The translations under genes were made by a program, and so were the position numbers. From assembly GCF_029392875.1 (NCBI RefSeq), contig NZ_CP113946.1, positions 992,001-1,056,000 of the forward strand: a stretch of 64,000 nucleotides of DNA, in the 5' to 3' direction. Shown here piece by piece: positions 17,022-26,417 of the stretch (position 1 is its first letter; every line of letters starts with the position of its first letter). The stretch is from Lactobacillus sp. ESL0677 (lineage in GTDB: Bacteria; Bacillota; Bacilli; Lactobacillales; Lactobacillaceae). The notes below the pieces were generated by a model, which worked only from the letters and a program-made list of their open reading frames with translations, was not told the origin of the DNA and ran no database searches.

Positions 17022-20000
17022 TTAAATTGGTTGCGTGGTTAGTGATAATGATTCTAACACTTGTAAGATTAGTTCTGTAGTTTCAATGCTAGATAAAACG
17101 GGAATATGTGTATTTAAAGCCTCGTCTCTGATTCTTATCGCGTCACCGCTTGCTGTATCTGAAAGGTTAGTAATATTAACCACCATCACAATTTTGTGCT
17201 GGTGAATTTTTTCTAATAAGTTATTTGGATCCGAATGAACTTTGCTTACCACACCAGTAGTAATTCCGGCTTCAGCGAAGGAATTGGCAGTACCCTCGGT
17301 GGCTATAATTTTAAAACCTAACCGGTTAAAGCGTTGTGCCAACTCGGTCATTTTTTTCTTGTCCTCATCACGAACAGAAATAAAAAGAGTGCCGAAGCTT
17401 GGAATATGCAGTCCGCTGGCTTCATAACCCTTATAGAGAGCTTTAGCCAGTTCCGTATCGCGGCCCATCACCGATCCAGATGACTTCATTTTGGAATCAA
17501 AGGTATTACCACTATTGTAGTCAACGTACGAGAAGACTGGCATCTTAACATGAATAAAGCTGTTTGAATGCCATAGACCCTTTTTACAATTTAAATTAGC
17601 TAAATTTTTCCCCGTTAACACTTCTGTAGCGTATGCTGTAATATCTTTACCCAATGATTGCGATAAAAAGGCAACATTGTGCCCTGCATACGGCTTAATT
17701 TGTAACAGGTAGATACTCTTATCGACAATTAAAAAGTGAAGTGTGAAGATACCACGCATCTTTAACCGCTTAATTAATTCGGTTGCATATTCAACCAATA
17801 ACTTTTTGCCAGTTTTAGACAAATTTTGTGGTTTAAAGACCGCAATTGAGTCCGAAGCATGTGAACCCGACTGCTCTAAGTGCTCAATAATTCCCGGAAT
17901 GGTAACATCTTTACCATCAGAAATTGCCGTAATCTCGTACTTGTTGCCTTCAATGAAGTGTGACAAAGTTACTTTTGATAGTTGTGTTTCCAAAACATAC
18001 TTCTCTAATGCTGGCTGATCGTAAACTACAGCCGACTTTTGCTTAACCCCCTGGTTGTTAAAACCGCCGATCAAAATGGGAAAATCGTGTTCTTGAATAA
18101 ACTTTTCTGCTTCCTTAGCGTCAGTAGTTGTCAAAAGAGGATTTTGCTTAAGTGACTTCATTGGTGTTGTCAGCAACTGCTTAATCTTGTCAACGGGATT
18201 CTCGCTATGATTTCCTAAAACATTTAAACCACATTGAACTAATTTATCACCTAGTGCGTTAATCTTTTTACCAGAAAATTGGAGTAAAACGTTTTTGATG
18301 TTCTCCTTGCGTGTTACCTGAACAATGTTTTCAACTGTGACAGGTTCAAAATAGATGCGATCAGTATATTTATAACTAGTGGCCACGGATTCGTCATTAT
18401 TGGAAATGAGAATTGTGGCATAATTATTATTATGTAAAGTTTGCACTGCATGACTAATCATGTAGTCAAACTCGCTGGTGACTGACACTTGTGACGGCAA
18501 CATACCAATCACGAGCACCTTATTGTCAGCAGCAAGTGGCTCGACTTCATCCTGAACGCCAAAAGCACTGTAATAAGCAGAAACATTGGGCCGGTAAACA
18601 CCTGACGAACCATCAATTTGTAAATAAGATGGTGTCAAATGGATTTTTTTTAGATGCTTTTGCAAGGCATCAAGACTTATTCCAGTTAAATTCGCAATTA
18701 ATTCATCACGAAAACCGCGCTTTTTAGCTTCAAGAAGTAGTTCATCACTTGGCTTGTCTTCGCTTAATTTTTGTCCAATCTTGACAATGTTTTGCAATTT
18801 TTGAAAGTAAACGGGATGCAGCTGTAACAACTGCTGTAATTCTTGATACGAAAATCCTTTAGCAATAGCTGCCAGCAGCTTAATCAGATGCATTTCGTCG
18901 GGATGAAGTAAGTCCTGCTTAATTACTTCCTTGTCTTTTTCTGTTTCAGCGACAAATAATTGTACGGCCGTATTGAGATTGACTGTTGAAGCAAGCCCCT
19001 TTAAAAATGCAGTCTCAAAATTACGCCCAATACCAATAGCTTCCCCGCCTGATTGCATCCTTTTACCTAAAGAATAGTAGTTTGCACCTAATTGCGTTAA
19101 TGACCAGTATGGCATGCGCACAGCGACCTTATCTTGAGTTGGCTCAATTGCAGCGTTTAGTCCCGACATGGGGTCCGTAATCTCGTTAAGGCGATAGCCA
19201 ATCGCAATTTTGCTAACGATATAGCCAACGCTGTAAAGCCCAATTCGTTGTGTCCAAATCACGCTTCTAGTTAACCGCGGTTTAATGGTTAAAATTTTGA
19301 CATCAAACTTAGTTCCCTGATGTTTAACAGCAAAATGAATATTCAAAATACCAACAATTTTTAAACTAGCTGCAATTTTTTGCGCAATCTGTCTAATGCG
19401 TTGCACCTGGTCATTATTCAGGGTCAATGCCGGCATCACCATTGCGGAATCCCCCGCATTAATCGCAACCGGTTCAATCGAATCCGCAAAACTGGTGAAT
19501 AATACATTGCCATCACCATCACGGATAATATTGACGATGACTTCTTCCCATGAAGACAAGTCTTCAATTAAGCGGTAGTTATCACAGGAAAAGCCTTCAC
19601 ATTGCCGCTCCTTTTTAATGTAATCAACTAAGTCATGCGCTTTATGAAAAATAGTCTGTTTGTTGGGCAAATAACGCTCTTTTTTGACCAGTAAGACAGG
19701 AAAAGTAACTTTAGTATCTAATTCATGTGCCAAATTTTCAATGGTAAAATCGGCTAGCTTCCAATTTTGATTAACGATTAGACCGTTTTGTTTAAGAAAA
19801 GCGGTCATTTTCTGTTGAGAATTAATCATTAAGGTTTCTTTATTTAGCGTGAGCAACTTAATGCCCATTTGCTGCAAAATCCCATCGTTGACTAAATCCA
19901 TCGTTACTGACAAACCCGTTGTTGAGCCATATGCAGGAATGATTGCATCGGGTTCTTCCATGCGAATAATCCGCTTTAAGAAGTCCAAGGTCATGGGTTC

Positions 20001-20198
20001 AAGATAAACAGTTACTCCTGGTCTTTTATCGGTTGAAATTGTTGCTGGATTAGGATTTACAAGGATTACATGAATGTCTTCCTCTAAAAGCGCTCTGATT
20101 GCATCAGAAGTCAGTAAATCAGTTTCTGCAACGCTACCTACTAGTGTTGGTCCTGACCCGAAGATTAAAATCTTATCTAAATCATTTTCTAAAGGCAT
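17022..20198 (-). CDS. carB: CarB-like protein lacking catalytic residues (putative pseudoenzyme)
   Basis: Full-length 1058-residue homologue of the carbamoyl-phosphate synthase large subunit. Domain order is kept: N-terminal half (1-~400), linker (~400-555), second half (~555-930), C-terminal MGS-like allosteric domain (~935-1058). Key residues are gone in both ATP-grasp units. By comparison with E. coli CarB: in half one R169 is Val171, H243 is Asn247, Q285 is His288, E299 is Thr304, N301 is Lys306, and the Gly-rich loop is missing. In half two R715 is Gly711, Q829 is His821, E841 is Gln833, N843 is Lys835, R845 is Tyr837. The allosteric domain looks far better conserved. There is no frameshift or stop over 3.2 kb, so the protein seems maintained, perhaps with a binding or regulatory role. 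It starts 3 bases after carA. Confidence 0.85.
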   Translation of the reverse strand: MPLENDLDKILIFGSGPTLVGSVAETDLLTSDAIRALLEEDIHVILVNPNPATISTDKRPGVTVYLEPMTLDFLKRIIRMEEPDAIIPAYGSTTGLSVTMDLVNDGILQQMGIKLLTLNKETLMINSQQKMTAFLKQNGLIVNQNWKLADFTIENLAHELDTKVTFPVLLVKKERYLPNKQTIFHKAHDLVDYIKKERQCEGFSCDNYRLIEDLSSWEEVIVNIIRDGDGNVLFTSFADSIEPVAINAGDSAMVMPALTLNNDQVQRIRQIAQKIAASLKIVGILNIHFAVKHQGTKFDVKILTIKPRLTRSVIWTQRIGLYSVGYIVSKIAIGYRLNEITDPMSGLNAAIEPTQDKVAVRMPYWSLTQLGANYYSLGKRMQSGGEAIGIGRNFETAFLKGLASTVNLNTAVQLFVAETEKDKEVIKQDLLHPDEMHLIKLLAAIAKGFSYQELQQLLQLHPVYFQKLQNIVKIGQKLSEDKPSDELLLEAKKRGFRDELIANLTGISLDALQKHLKKIHLTPSYLQIDGSSGVYRPNVSAYYSAFGVQDEVEPLAADNKVLVIGMLPSQVSVTSEFDYMISHAVQTLHNNNYATILISNNDESVATSYKYTDRIYFEPVTVENIVQVTRKENIKNVLLQFSGKKINALGDKLVQCGLNVLGNHSENPVDKIKQLLTTPMKSLKQNPLLTTTDAKEAEKFIQEHDFPILIGGFNNQGVKQKSAVVYDQPALEKYVLETQLSKVTLSHFIEGNKYEITAISDGKDVTIPGIIEHLEQSGSHASDSIAVFKPQNLSKTGKKLLVEYATELIKRLKMRGIFTLHFLIVDKSIYLLQIKPYAGHNVAFLSQSLGKDITAYATEVLTGKNLANLNCKKGLWHSNSFIHVKMPVFSYVDYNSGNTFDSKMKSSGSVMGRDTELAKALYKGYEASGLHIPSFGTLFISVRDEDKKKMTELAQRFNRLGFKIIATEGTANSFAEAGITTGVVSKVHSDPNNLLEKIHQHKIVMVVNITNLSDTASGDAIRIRDEALNTHIPVLSSIETTELILQVLESLSLTTQPI

Positions 20199-20201
20199 AC
20201 T

Positions 20202-21257
20202 TTACCCCATCATCTTTACAAAATCATCAAAAATAGATAGTGCATCAAGACTTCCCGGTGCACCTTCAGCGTTAAAAGCCGTGCCGATTATCTTTTTCTG
20301 CGTATTACAAAAGCCCGCCAGTAAATAACTGTGCAGGTCAAAGTATTCCTGTTCCATTTCCATTTGTACGCTATCAGCTAAAACCAATTGTGAAATGTTC
20401 ATTGCTGTTTGCCAAATCTGGTTACAATTTTGTTCAATTACCGGATAATTAGTGCCATTAAATTCCTCCGGTAAGTCAACTAATTCGAAATTAAGGTAGT
20501 CACTAAGGGCTAAAAAACCCAGACCAATACCCCAAATAGGATACTTTCCACAAAAATGGGTAAACATTGGCTCTAAAGTAGCTTTAACTTCAGCGGCCTT
20601 ACCTGGTCCTCCTGAGATAATAATGCCATCCGGTCGTAAATTCTTAATGTCGGTTACAGAAGCATCGAGTGGCAAGACGGTTGCGTTGATTTTTCTTAAT
20701 GATAGTTCTCGCAGCATTGAATGCTTGAGACCTAGATCTAGGACAGCAACGGTTTTGCCAACGTTTGGTGCCGCATAAGCATTTTTAGTTGAAACTGCAG
20801 CGGATTTGTTTTTAGGCAAAACAAGTGCCTTAATTTGATCAAAAGCATGTTCATCACTCGCGTCCATAATTGACGCCTTGATAGTCTTTTCTGCAATTAA
20901 TAAGTGCACCAATGCCCGCGTATCAACACCATATAATGCCGGTATTTTCTTTTCTTGTAAAAAAGAATTTAAATCTTGAAAATTTTCGCTATCAGAGATA
21001 TTACGGGCAACATCGTTGGCAATAATTCCCTTGACAGTTGGGTTAATGCTTTCATAATCAATCGCATTAATTCCGCTGCCACCGATCATTGGGGCAGTAA
21101 AAACAAGTATTTTACCAGCGTTAGTTGGATCAGTTAATGCTTCTTGATAGCCATAATTACCGGTTTGAATTGCTAGTTCACCCGTTGAAATAATTGATGC
21201 TCCAAAGCCCTCACCTTCAAATGAGCTGCCATCCTCAAGAATTAAATATCGTTTCAT
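20202..21257 (-). CDS. carA: CarA-like protein with dead glutaminase site (putative pseudoenzyme)
   Basis: A 351-residue homologue of the carbamoyl-phosphate synthase small subunit. The N-terminal CarA domain is recognisable (RYLILEDGSSFEGEGFGA, GVDTRALVHLL). The C-terminal class I glutamine amidotransferase domain keeps its scaffold (DGIIISGGPG) but the nucleophile elbow GICLGHQ reads GIGLGFL, so the catalytic Cys is Gly245. The catalytic His in QGHPEASPGP is Asn329, while the Glu survives as Glu331. It cannot release ammonia from glutamine by the known mechanism. The ATG at 21257 lies 4 bases after the rluD stop with a weak ribosome site, suggesting coupling. Its partner carB is equally degenerate at its active sites, which argues for co-evolution of a retained complex. 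Confidence 0.87.
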   Translation of the reverse strand: MKRYLILEDGSSFEGEGFGASIISTGELAIQTGNYGYQEALTDPTNAGKILVFTAPMIGGSGINAIDYESINPTVKGIIANDVARNISDSENFQDLNSFLQEKKIPALYGVDTRALVHLLIAEKTIKASIMDASDEHAFDQIKALVLPKNKSAAVSTKNAYAAPNVGKTVAVLDLGLKHSMLRELSLRKINATVLPLDASVTDIKNLRPDGIIISGGPGKAAEVKATLEPMFTHFCGKYPIWGIGLGFLALSDYLNFELVDLPEEFNGTNYPVIEQNCNQIWQTAMNISQLVLADSVQMEMEQEYFDLHSYLLAGFCNTQKKIIGTAFNAEGAPGSLDALSIFDDFVKMMG

Positions 21258-21261
21258 GTAA

Positions 21262-22170
21262 TCACTTAGTTTCTCTTAATTCAGCTAACCGCTGCATAAA
21301 GATTTGCGGTGGGTCTATCTGAAACTCAAGCCACTTGCCACTAGATGGTTGTGAAAAGCCCAAAACTTGAGCATGTAAAAATTGCCCATGACCTTGTAAG
21401 GTATGATGGGGGCCGTATAAAGGGTCGCCTGCAACGGGATGACCAATATAAGATAGATGGACACGGATTTGGTGTGTCCGGCCGGTCTCTAATTGGCAAC
21501 GAATTAAACTATAATCCTTAAATTGTTCAAGTACTGTAAAATGCGTGACAGCACCCTTACCATTTTCAACAACGGCCATCTTTTTGCGATTGTAATGATT
21601 ACGGCCAATTGGTGCATCGATAATACCACTGTTTTCATTAAAATTACCGTGAACAATTGCTAAATATTGCCGTTTATTAGTCTTATGAGCTAACTGGTCT
21701 TCTAGGCTCTCCCGCGCATGAGCATTTTTGGCAATCATTAATAAGCCGGATGTATCTTTATCAATGCGATGGACAATCCCTGGGCGAAAGCCTTCAGGAC
21801 TGGCAGCTAAATCTTTTGTATGGTATAACAGCGCATTAACTAAGGTATGATCGGGATGTCCTGCTGCTGGATGAACAACCATTCCTTGAGGTTTATTAAC
21901 GATAATGACATCTTCATCTTCATAAACAATATCTAGCGGGATATTTTCTGGAGTAACTGCTAACGGCTTTAAAGCTGGAACTGTTACCTTAATTTGATCA
22001 CCAGGCTGAACCTTGTAAGAAACTTTTTCGAGCTTTTTATTGACGAGTACTTGTTTATCTTGAATTAATTCTTTGATACGCGTACGCGATAAGGTGGCAA
22101 TTTTGGCAGCAATAAACTTGTCGAGCCGTCCTTGTTCAGTCTTAACTTCAAGCTGATAGTTTTCAGTCAT
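21262..22170 (-). CDS. rluD: RluD-family pseudouridine synthase
   Basis: A 302-residue enzyme that isomerises uridines in rRNA. An N-terminal S4 RNA-binding domain (RLDKFIAAKIATLSRTRIKEL) precedes the RluA-type catalytic core with HRIDKDTSGLLMIAKN, which holds the catalytic Asp, and RCQLETGRTHQIRVHL. It is equivalent to Bacillus YlyB, which also follows lspA. The start at 22170 overlaps the end of lspA by 8 bases, so the two are translationally coupled. The exact target uridines cannot be read from the sequence. Confidence 0.93.
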   Translation of the reverse strand: MTENYQLEVKTEQGRLDKFIAAKIATLSRTRIKELIQDKQVLVNKKLEKVSYKVQPGDQIKVTVPALKPLAVTPENIPLDIVYEDEDVIIVNKPQGMVVHPAAGHPDHTLVNALLYHTKDLAASPEGFRPGIVHRIDKDTSGLLMIAKNAHARESLEDQLAHKTNKRQYLAIVHGNFNENSGIIDAPIGRNHYNRKKMAVVENGKGAVTHFTVLEQFKDYSLIRCQLETGRTHQIRVHLSYIGHPVAGDPLYGPHHTLQGHGQFLHAQVLGFSQPSSGKWLEFQIDPPQIFMQRLAELRETK

Positions 22171-22627
22171 TCACGTTACCACTTTCATCAAAAAACAACA
22201 GATAAATAAACACTAAAATAATGCCAATGGTAATTGCAGAATCGGCAATATTAAAGATATTAAAATGCATAAAATCTAATTGCAGCATGTCAACTACGTA
22301 TTTGAGGTGAATGCGGTCAATTAAATTACCGATAATTCCCCCTAAAACAAGAGCCAATCCCCAATCAAATAACATGTTCTTGTATTTGGGTTTAAACAGA
22401 TAAAACAGACAAACACCAATTGCAAAAACGCTAATCAAATAGAACAGCCACATTTGCCCAGTTAGAATATTCCAAGCAGCACCATTATTTTGGACATAAG
22501 TAAATGACAAAATGTGCGGCACAACTTGATGGACTTCTCCTAGGGCATAATTGTTGCTGATAAAAGACTTAAGTCCTTGGTCTGCAAGGACAACCACTAA
22601 AGAAATAATTAAATATAAAAATTGCAT
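22163..22627 (-). CDS. lspA: Lipoprotein signal peptidase II
   Basis: A 154-residue membrane aspartyl protease that removes signal peptides from diacylglyceryl-modified prolipoproteins. Four membrane segments are visible. The two catalytic aspartates are Asp104 (GNLIDRI) and Asp129 (FNIADSA). The early VQNNGAAW motif is typical. The ATG at 22627 follows the fhs stop by 9 bases without a clear ribosome site, so it probably depends on translation of fhs. It is part of the minus-strand run fhs-lspA-rluD-carA-carB. Confidence 0.96.
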   Translation of the reverse strand: MQFLYLIISLVVVLADQGLKSFISNNYALGEVHQVVPHILSFTYVQNNGAAWNILTGQMWLFYLISVFAIGVCLFYLFKPKYKNMLFDWGLALVLGGIIGNLIDRIHLKYVVDMLQLDFMHFNIFNIADSAITIGIILVFIYLLFFDESGNVND

Positions 22628-22636
22628 AAATAAATT

Positions 22637-24313
22637 TTAAAATAAACCGCTGATTTTACCATTATTGTCGACATCAATATCAAGCGCTGCCGGATGCTTA
22701 GGTAATCCCGGCATATCTAAAACATGTCCGGTAGTAATTACGATAAAGCCAGCACCGTTTCTTAAGCTTGCACCCTTAACGTGCAAAGTGAAATTAGTTG
22801 GTGCCCCCAGTAATTTTGCGTTATCAGTAAATGAATATTGCGTTTTGGCAATGATAACAGGCAATTTATCTTTTCCAATCTTTTCTAATTCTTGAATGTC
22901 ACGCTCAGCCTTTTCGCTGTATTCAACGCTTGTTGCGTGATAAATATTTTTGGCAACTTTAGCAATTTTGGTTTTGACATCATCCATTGCTTGATAAGTT
23001 GGTGTCAAGTGGGATTTACCAGAATTAGCTAAGTCAATGACAGCTTGAGCAGCCTCAATACCACCTTTTGAGCCTCGCTCATGATAGTCAACTACCTTGG
23101 CGTCAATTCCCTGCTCATTAACTAACTGTGTCAGTAAATCGAGTTCTGCTTGTGTATCAGTTGCAAAATGGTTAATTAAGACGATTACAGGAACATCATA
23201 ATTGCGCATATTATTCATATGGCGCTTTAGATTCTTAAAACCGCTGCGTAAAGCAGAGAGATTTTCCTGATCCAGATTATCGGTTGAACCTTCAGCCTGA
23301 TATTTTAATGCCCGTACCGTTGCAACAATAACACTAACATCAGGCTTTTTATCAAGTTTCGTAGATACAAAATCCATAAACTTTTGGCCGCCAAGATCGC
23401 TACCAAAACCAGCTTCTGTTAAAGTATAATCACTCAAATGAAGAGCAAGGTTAGTTGCAATAACAGAGTTAGCACCGTGAGCAATATTAGCAAATGGCCC
23501 GCCATGAACTAATGCAGGTGTGTGCTCAATTGTTTGCACTAAATTTGGCTTTAGTGCATTAGAAAGAAGTGCAGCGATTGCCCCTTGAAAGCCTAGTTGC
23601 TTAACGTAAACTGGTTCATTAGCAGTTGTATAACCAACAAGCATGGCACCAATTCGTTTCTTCAAGTCATTAATGTCTGTTGCTAAGCATAAAATTGCCA
23701 TTAGTTCGTTAGCAACGGTGATAGCAAAGCTTGACTTGTGTTCAATCCCGTTGAATTTAGAACCTTGGCCAACTGTTACTTGCCTTAAGCTCCGGTCATT
23801 AACATCAATTCCGCGCTTCAAGACAATTTTGTTAGGGTCAAGATGAAGTTCGTTTTGTTGGTAAATATAGTTATCAACAAGTGCCGCTAAAGTATCGATT
23901 GCGGCAGTTAATGCGTGCATATCACCTGTAAAATGCAGGTTAATATCTTCCATTGGAATAATCTGTGCTTGACCACCACCAGTGGCACCACCTTTAAGGC
24001 CAAAAACAGGGCCCATTGACGGCTCACGCAAAGCAATCATAGTTTTTTGATGTAATTGGTTGTTAATCGTGTCACCAAGTCCAATTGTTATTGTTGACTT
24101 ACCTTCACCAGCCGGTGTTGGTGAAATTGAGGTTACCAAAATCAGCTTACCTAAGTGCTCATTAGATTGAACTCTTTTAATCGCTTGCCAATTAATCTTG
24201 GCTTTGTCATAGCCATAAGGCTCAAGGTCAGCCTTAGTTAAATCTACCTTAGCTGCAATCTCATTAATTGGTAAAATTTGTGCTTCTTGTGCAATTTGAA
24301 TATCTGTTTTCAA
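22637..24313 (-). CDS. fhs: Formate-tetrahydrofolate ligase
   Basis: A 558-residue enzyme that makes 10-formyl-tetrahydrofolate from formate, THF and ATP for purine and fMet-tRNA synthesis. The nucleotide-binding loop [14 protein letters not shown] lies near residue 66, followed by the [31 protein letters not shown] block characteristic of the family (positions ~105-135). The start is TTG at 24313, because the protein begins [11 protein letters not shown] as in relatives and no upstream ATG is in frame. The ribosome site AGAAAGAAG is modest. It is the first gene of the run leading to carAB. A transposon landed about 145 bases upstream, outside the core promoter. Confidence 0.95.
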   Translation of the reverse strand: MKTDIQIAQEAQILPINEIAAKVDLTKADLEPYGYDKAKINWQAIKRVQSNEHLGKLILVTSISPTPAGEGKSTITIGLGDTINNQLHQKTMIALREPSMGPVFGLKGGATGGGQAQIIPMEDINLHFTGDMHALTAAIDTLAALVDNYIYQQNELHLDPNKIVLKRGIDVNDRSLRQVTVGQGSKFNGIEHKSSFAITVANELMAILCLATDINDLKKRIGAMLVGYTTANEPVYVKQLGFQGAIAALLSNALKPNLVQTIEHTPALVHGGPFANIAHGANSVIATNLALHLSDYTLTEAGFGSDLGGQKFMDFVSTKLDKKPDVSVIVATVRALKYQAEGSTDNLDQENLSALRSGFKNLKRHMNNMRNYDVPVIVLINHFATDTQAELDLLTQLVNEQGIDAKVVDYHERGSKGGIEAAQAVIDLANSGKSHLTPTYQAMDDVKTKIAKVAKNIYHATSVEYSEKAERDIQELEKIGKDKLPVIIAKTQYSFTDNAKLLGAPTNFTLHVKGASLRNGAGFIVITTGHVLDMPGLPKHPAALDIDVDNNGKISGLF

Positions 24314-24409
24314 TTGGCCGTCTTCTTTCTGTCCTTAAGTTAAGTTGTCATTTCGTCTTCTTGCCTTTTCATATTAGAATTTAGGTCCCCACCTTTGTTA
24401 AAATCAACT

Positions 24410-24421
24410 TCTATTATAACA
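24410..24421 (-). promoter_or_regulatory. Probable fhs promoter (extended -10)
   Basis: On the minus strand TGTTATAAT, with the -10 at 24413-24418. The -35 region is poor. The insertion sequence ends at 24458, about 40 bases upstream, so the promoter core is intact. Confidence 0.45.
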
Positions 24422-24448
24422 AATTTTAAAAATATTTTCTTATTTACA

Positions 24449-24457
24449 GGCTAATTG
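24449..24457. repeat. Target-site duplication, left copy
   Basis: GGCTAATTG, identical to 26024-26032 on the other side of the insertion sequence. Confidence 0.93.
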
Positions 24458-24525
24458 GTTAGTGTCAACTTTTTGTGGGTAATAAACTTTAAGCCTTTAC
24501 CTGCTGCTATTTGTAGTTTTCGCTT

Positions 24526-25923
24526 TTAAATTATTTGCTCGGGTAAATCAAATATCTGCCCGCCATTAATGATCCCTTGATTCCAATAATGTGTCTTGGC
24601 CGTTTCGCCAAAGTCTGCTTGAAAATACTCATAATACGGTCTGTTCTTTGCCTTAAAACGATGGTCTACTTGCCTAATTCTTTGCTCTTTAGCAGCTTTT
24701 CGTTGCTCGTTAAGCAAATATTGGCTAATATCGCCGCCATTTAACTGGAAGATAATGCTTCTGGCTACACTTTCAGCTCCTACCTTACTCCAGCCCATTG
24801 GTCTTGAACTCAGCCGCTCTGACAAATAATGACTGATGTGGCCTTCAGCGGTGCAACGCTGATAAGCTGCTTCTTGCGTATTTAAAATTGCCTGCCAATT
24901 ACCTAATAGATAAGTTTTAGCTTGGTTAAGAGCGGCAATTTGCGTTGATGTTAAGTCGGGATCACTAAAGCGAGTTTCAAAGTATAATTCTACTTTGTCC
25001 CGCTGACCGGTTAAAGCCCAATGATATAAGCGATAAGCAGCAGCTGCCTTAGTATTAACAGCGGCTTGACGGCAATACTTTAACAAATGAAAGCGATCCA
25101 AGACAAACTTACAGTTAGGTAAATATTTAGCGCCCGCCTTAATCCAAGGCGCGCCATCACCAGCAAGATAAAACTGCTTAGCTTGCGGATAATTAGCTTC
25201 TAAATAACATAGCACCTCGTCCCACAGTTGTTCATTGGCCATACCAGCATAAGTACCAGTAAAATATTTAGGCTTAATTAAGTGATGGCGCTTCTGGCTT
25301 TCATCATAGCCTTCGTGTAAGTACACTAACTTCATAAAATGGTTACTGCCATCTTGAAAGGCGACATGATCTTCATCTGCTTCTAAATAAACAATTTGCT
25401 TATTTCGTGCTTGCACCTGATCAGGTTGATTAGGCAATAGCTGGCCTGCACGATGAACAATATTCATGACTGTTGTTTTAGAATGGATTTCACTGTATTT
25501 AAGTAAATCAATGGCTGCCTGATAATGATATTTAGCTACGTTTTCTAAAACAGCCGCCTTAAAGCCTAAGGTCATCCGGCTATACTTGGTGAAAGCTAAG
25601 GCTTGATCAAGCCAAAAGAAATAATGTTGGTCTTGTTTATCTTGGTAATAAGTACGCTTAAAAGTTAATTGCCCATACAAAGTCTGCTTAATACATGTAC
25701 GCATGGCTTTAACTTCATACTGCTTTTTGCGACTAGGCAACTGCTTATAACTAGCATCAAGCTGCTCAAGATAAGAACCAATTAGCTTTAAACCCCAATG
25801 GCGCAATTTCTGCATGAATGCTTCTAAGACATCATCGAAAGTAAGCTGACAGTCCAGCAGCTTATTAGTATCAGTAGTTAAATTATCTAACAAAAGCTGT
25901 AAATCTTGTAGTAAACTAGTCAT
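24526..25923 (-). CDS. ISLre2-family transposase
   Basis: A 465-residue intact transposase of the UPF0236/ISLre2 type. Supporting motifs are YLEADEDHV (probable first catalytic Asp region), YLAGDGAPWIKAG, FVLDRFHLLKY and EGHISHYLSERLSSRPMGWS, the signature near the C-terminus. The N-terminal region is helical and probably binds the ends. The ATG at 25923 follows AGAAAGG. The mRNA from outside promoters would fold 25926-25942 against 25973-25988 and mask this site. Confidence 0.93.
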   Translation of the reverse strand: MTSLLQDLQLLLDNLTTDTNKLLDCQLTFDDVLEAFMQKLRHWGLKLIGSYLEQLDASYKQLPSRKKQYEVKAMRTCIKQTLYGQLTFKRTYYQDKQDQHYFFWLDQALAFTKYSRMTLGFKAAVLENVAKYHYQAAIDLLKYSEIHSKTTVMNIVHRAGQLLPNQPDQVQARNKQIVYLEADEDHVAFQDGSNHFMKLVYLHEGYDESQKRHHLIKPKYFTGTYAGMANEQLWDEVLCYLEANYPQAKQFYLAGDGAPWIKAGAKYLPNCKFVLDRFHLLKYCRQAAVNTKAAAAYRLYHWALTGQRDKVELYFETRFSDPDLTSTQIAALNQAKTYLLGNWQAILNTQEAAYQRCTAEGHISHYLSERLSSRPMGWSKVGAESVARSIIFQLNGGDISQYLLNEQRKAAKEQRIRQVDHRFKAKNRPYYEYFQADFGETAKTHYWNQGIINGGQIFDLPEQII

Positions 25924-25925
25924 AT

Positions 25926-25988
25926 AGAAGAAAACCTTTCTGAATGTAAATTTTGTTCAAACTACATTTTAGCAGAAGGTTCTCTTCT
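25926..25988 (-). promoter_or_regulatory. Hairpin masking the transposase ribosome site
   Basis: Arms AGAAGAAAACCTTTCTG (25926-25942) and CAGAAGGTTCTCTTCT (25973-25988) pair with one mismatch and one bulge. On the minus strand the 3' arm carries the Shine-Dalgarno sequence, so transcripts entering from outside would be translated poorly. This is a known protective layout in other insertion sequences. Confidence 0.6.
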
Positions 25989-26023
25989 ATTTTTTATTTT
26001 CCCCACAAATACTTTACGCTAAC

Positions 26024-26032
26024 GGCTAATTG
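26024..26032. repeat. Target-site duplication, right copy
   Basis: GGCTAATTG, matching 24449-24457 exactly. Confidence 0.93.
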
Positions 26033-26041
26033 CAATCACAA

Positions 26042-26074
26042 AAAAGCAGTCAACATTTTTAGTTGACTGCTTTT
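26042..26074 (-). terminator. Terminator after the small membrane protein gene
   Basis: AAAAGCAGTCAAC (26042-26054) and GTTGACTGCTTTT (26062-26074) form a 13-bp stem with a 7-base loop. It ends the minus-strand operon that starts at the 23S methyltransferase gene. Confidence 0.85.
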
Positions 26075-26077
26075 AAT

Positions 26078-26413
26078 CTAGTCTTTAGCAATTCGTAATA
26101 GATAATATTTTTCTAAATCGGCAACAGTGATTACGTAGACATTCAAACAGCGCCATTGCCAGAACATTTCTGGCTTCTTGCTGCTTTTTACTTTAGCCTT
26201 GAACGGTAGTTTAAAGTATTGCTCATTCCAATATGAAGTTAAAAAGGTATAAATTAGTAAGATTATAAAAACTAGGCCGAAAATGATAGCCGGCCAGTTT
26301 GTAATGTGTGTGCCCTCATAAGCGATAATTAAGCTAAGAAATAATACAACAAATACCCAGCTAAAATAGACCAGCCCTACACGGCCAAGAATAATAAAGT
26401 GTTTTTTAGTCAT
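26078..26413 (-). CDS. Small membrane protein of unknown function
   Basis: A 111-residue protein with two hydrophobic segments (about residues 8-32 and 40-60), then a basic stretch FKAKVKSSKKPE and a C-terminal tail with YVITVADLEKYYLLRI. I do not recognise a family. It follows the metallophosphoesterase gene by 4 bases and closes that operon, before a strong terminator. Its start at 26413 is an ATG with GGAG nearby. A membrane-associated accessory role is the most that can be said. Confidence 0.6.
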   Translation of the reverse strand: MTKKHFIILGRVGLVYFSWVFVVLFLSLIIAYEGTHITNWPAIIFGLVFIILLIYTFLTSYWNEQYFKLPFKAKVKSSKKPEMFWQWRCLNVYVITVADLEKYYLLRIAKD

Positions 26414-26417
26414 TTAA

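Larger units (their letters stand above)
24458..26023 (-). mobile_element. ISLre2-family insertion sequence (1566 bp)
   Basis: Bounded by imperfect ~25-bp terminal inverted repeats (left GTTAGTGTCAACTTTTTGTG from 24458; right end, read inward, GTTAGCGTAAAGTATTTGTG) and by a perfect 9-bp target duplication. One intact transposase gene occupies most of it. Identical duplications and an open transposase point to a recent, possibly still active, copy. A hairpin near the right end can hide the transposase ribosome site. Confidence 0.93.
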
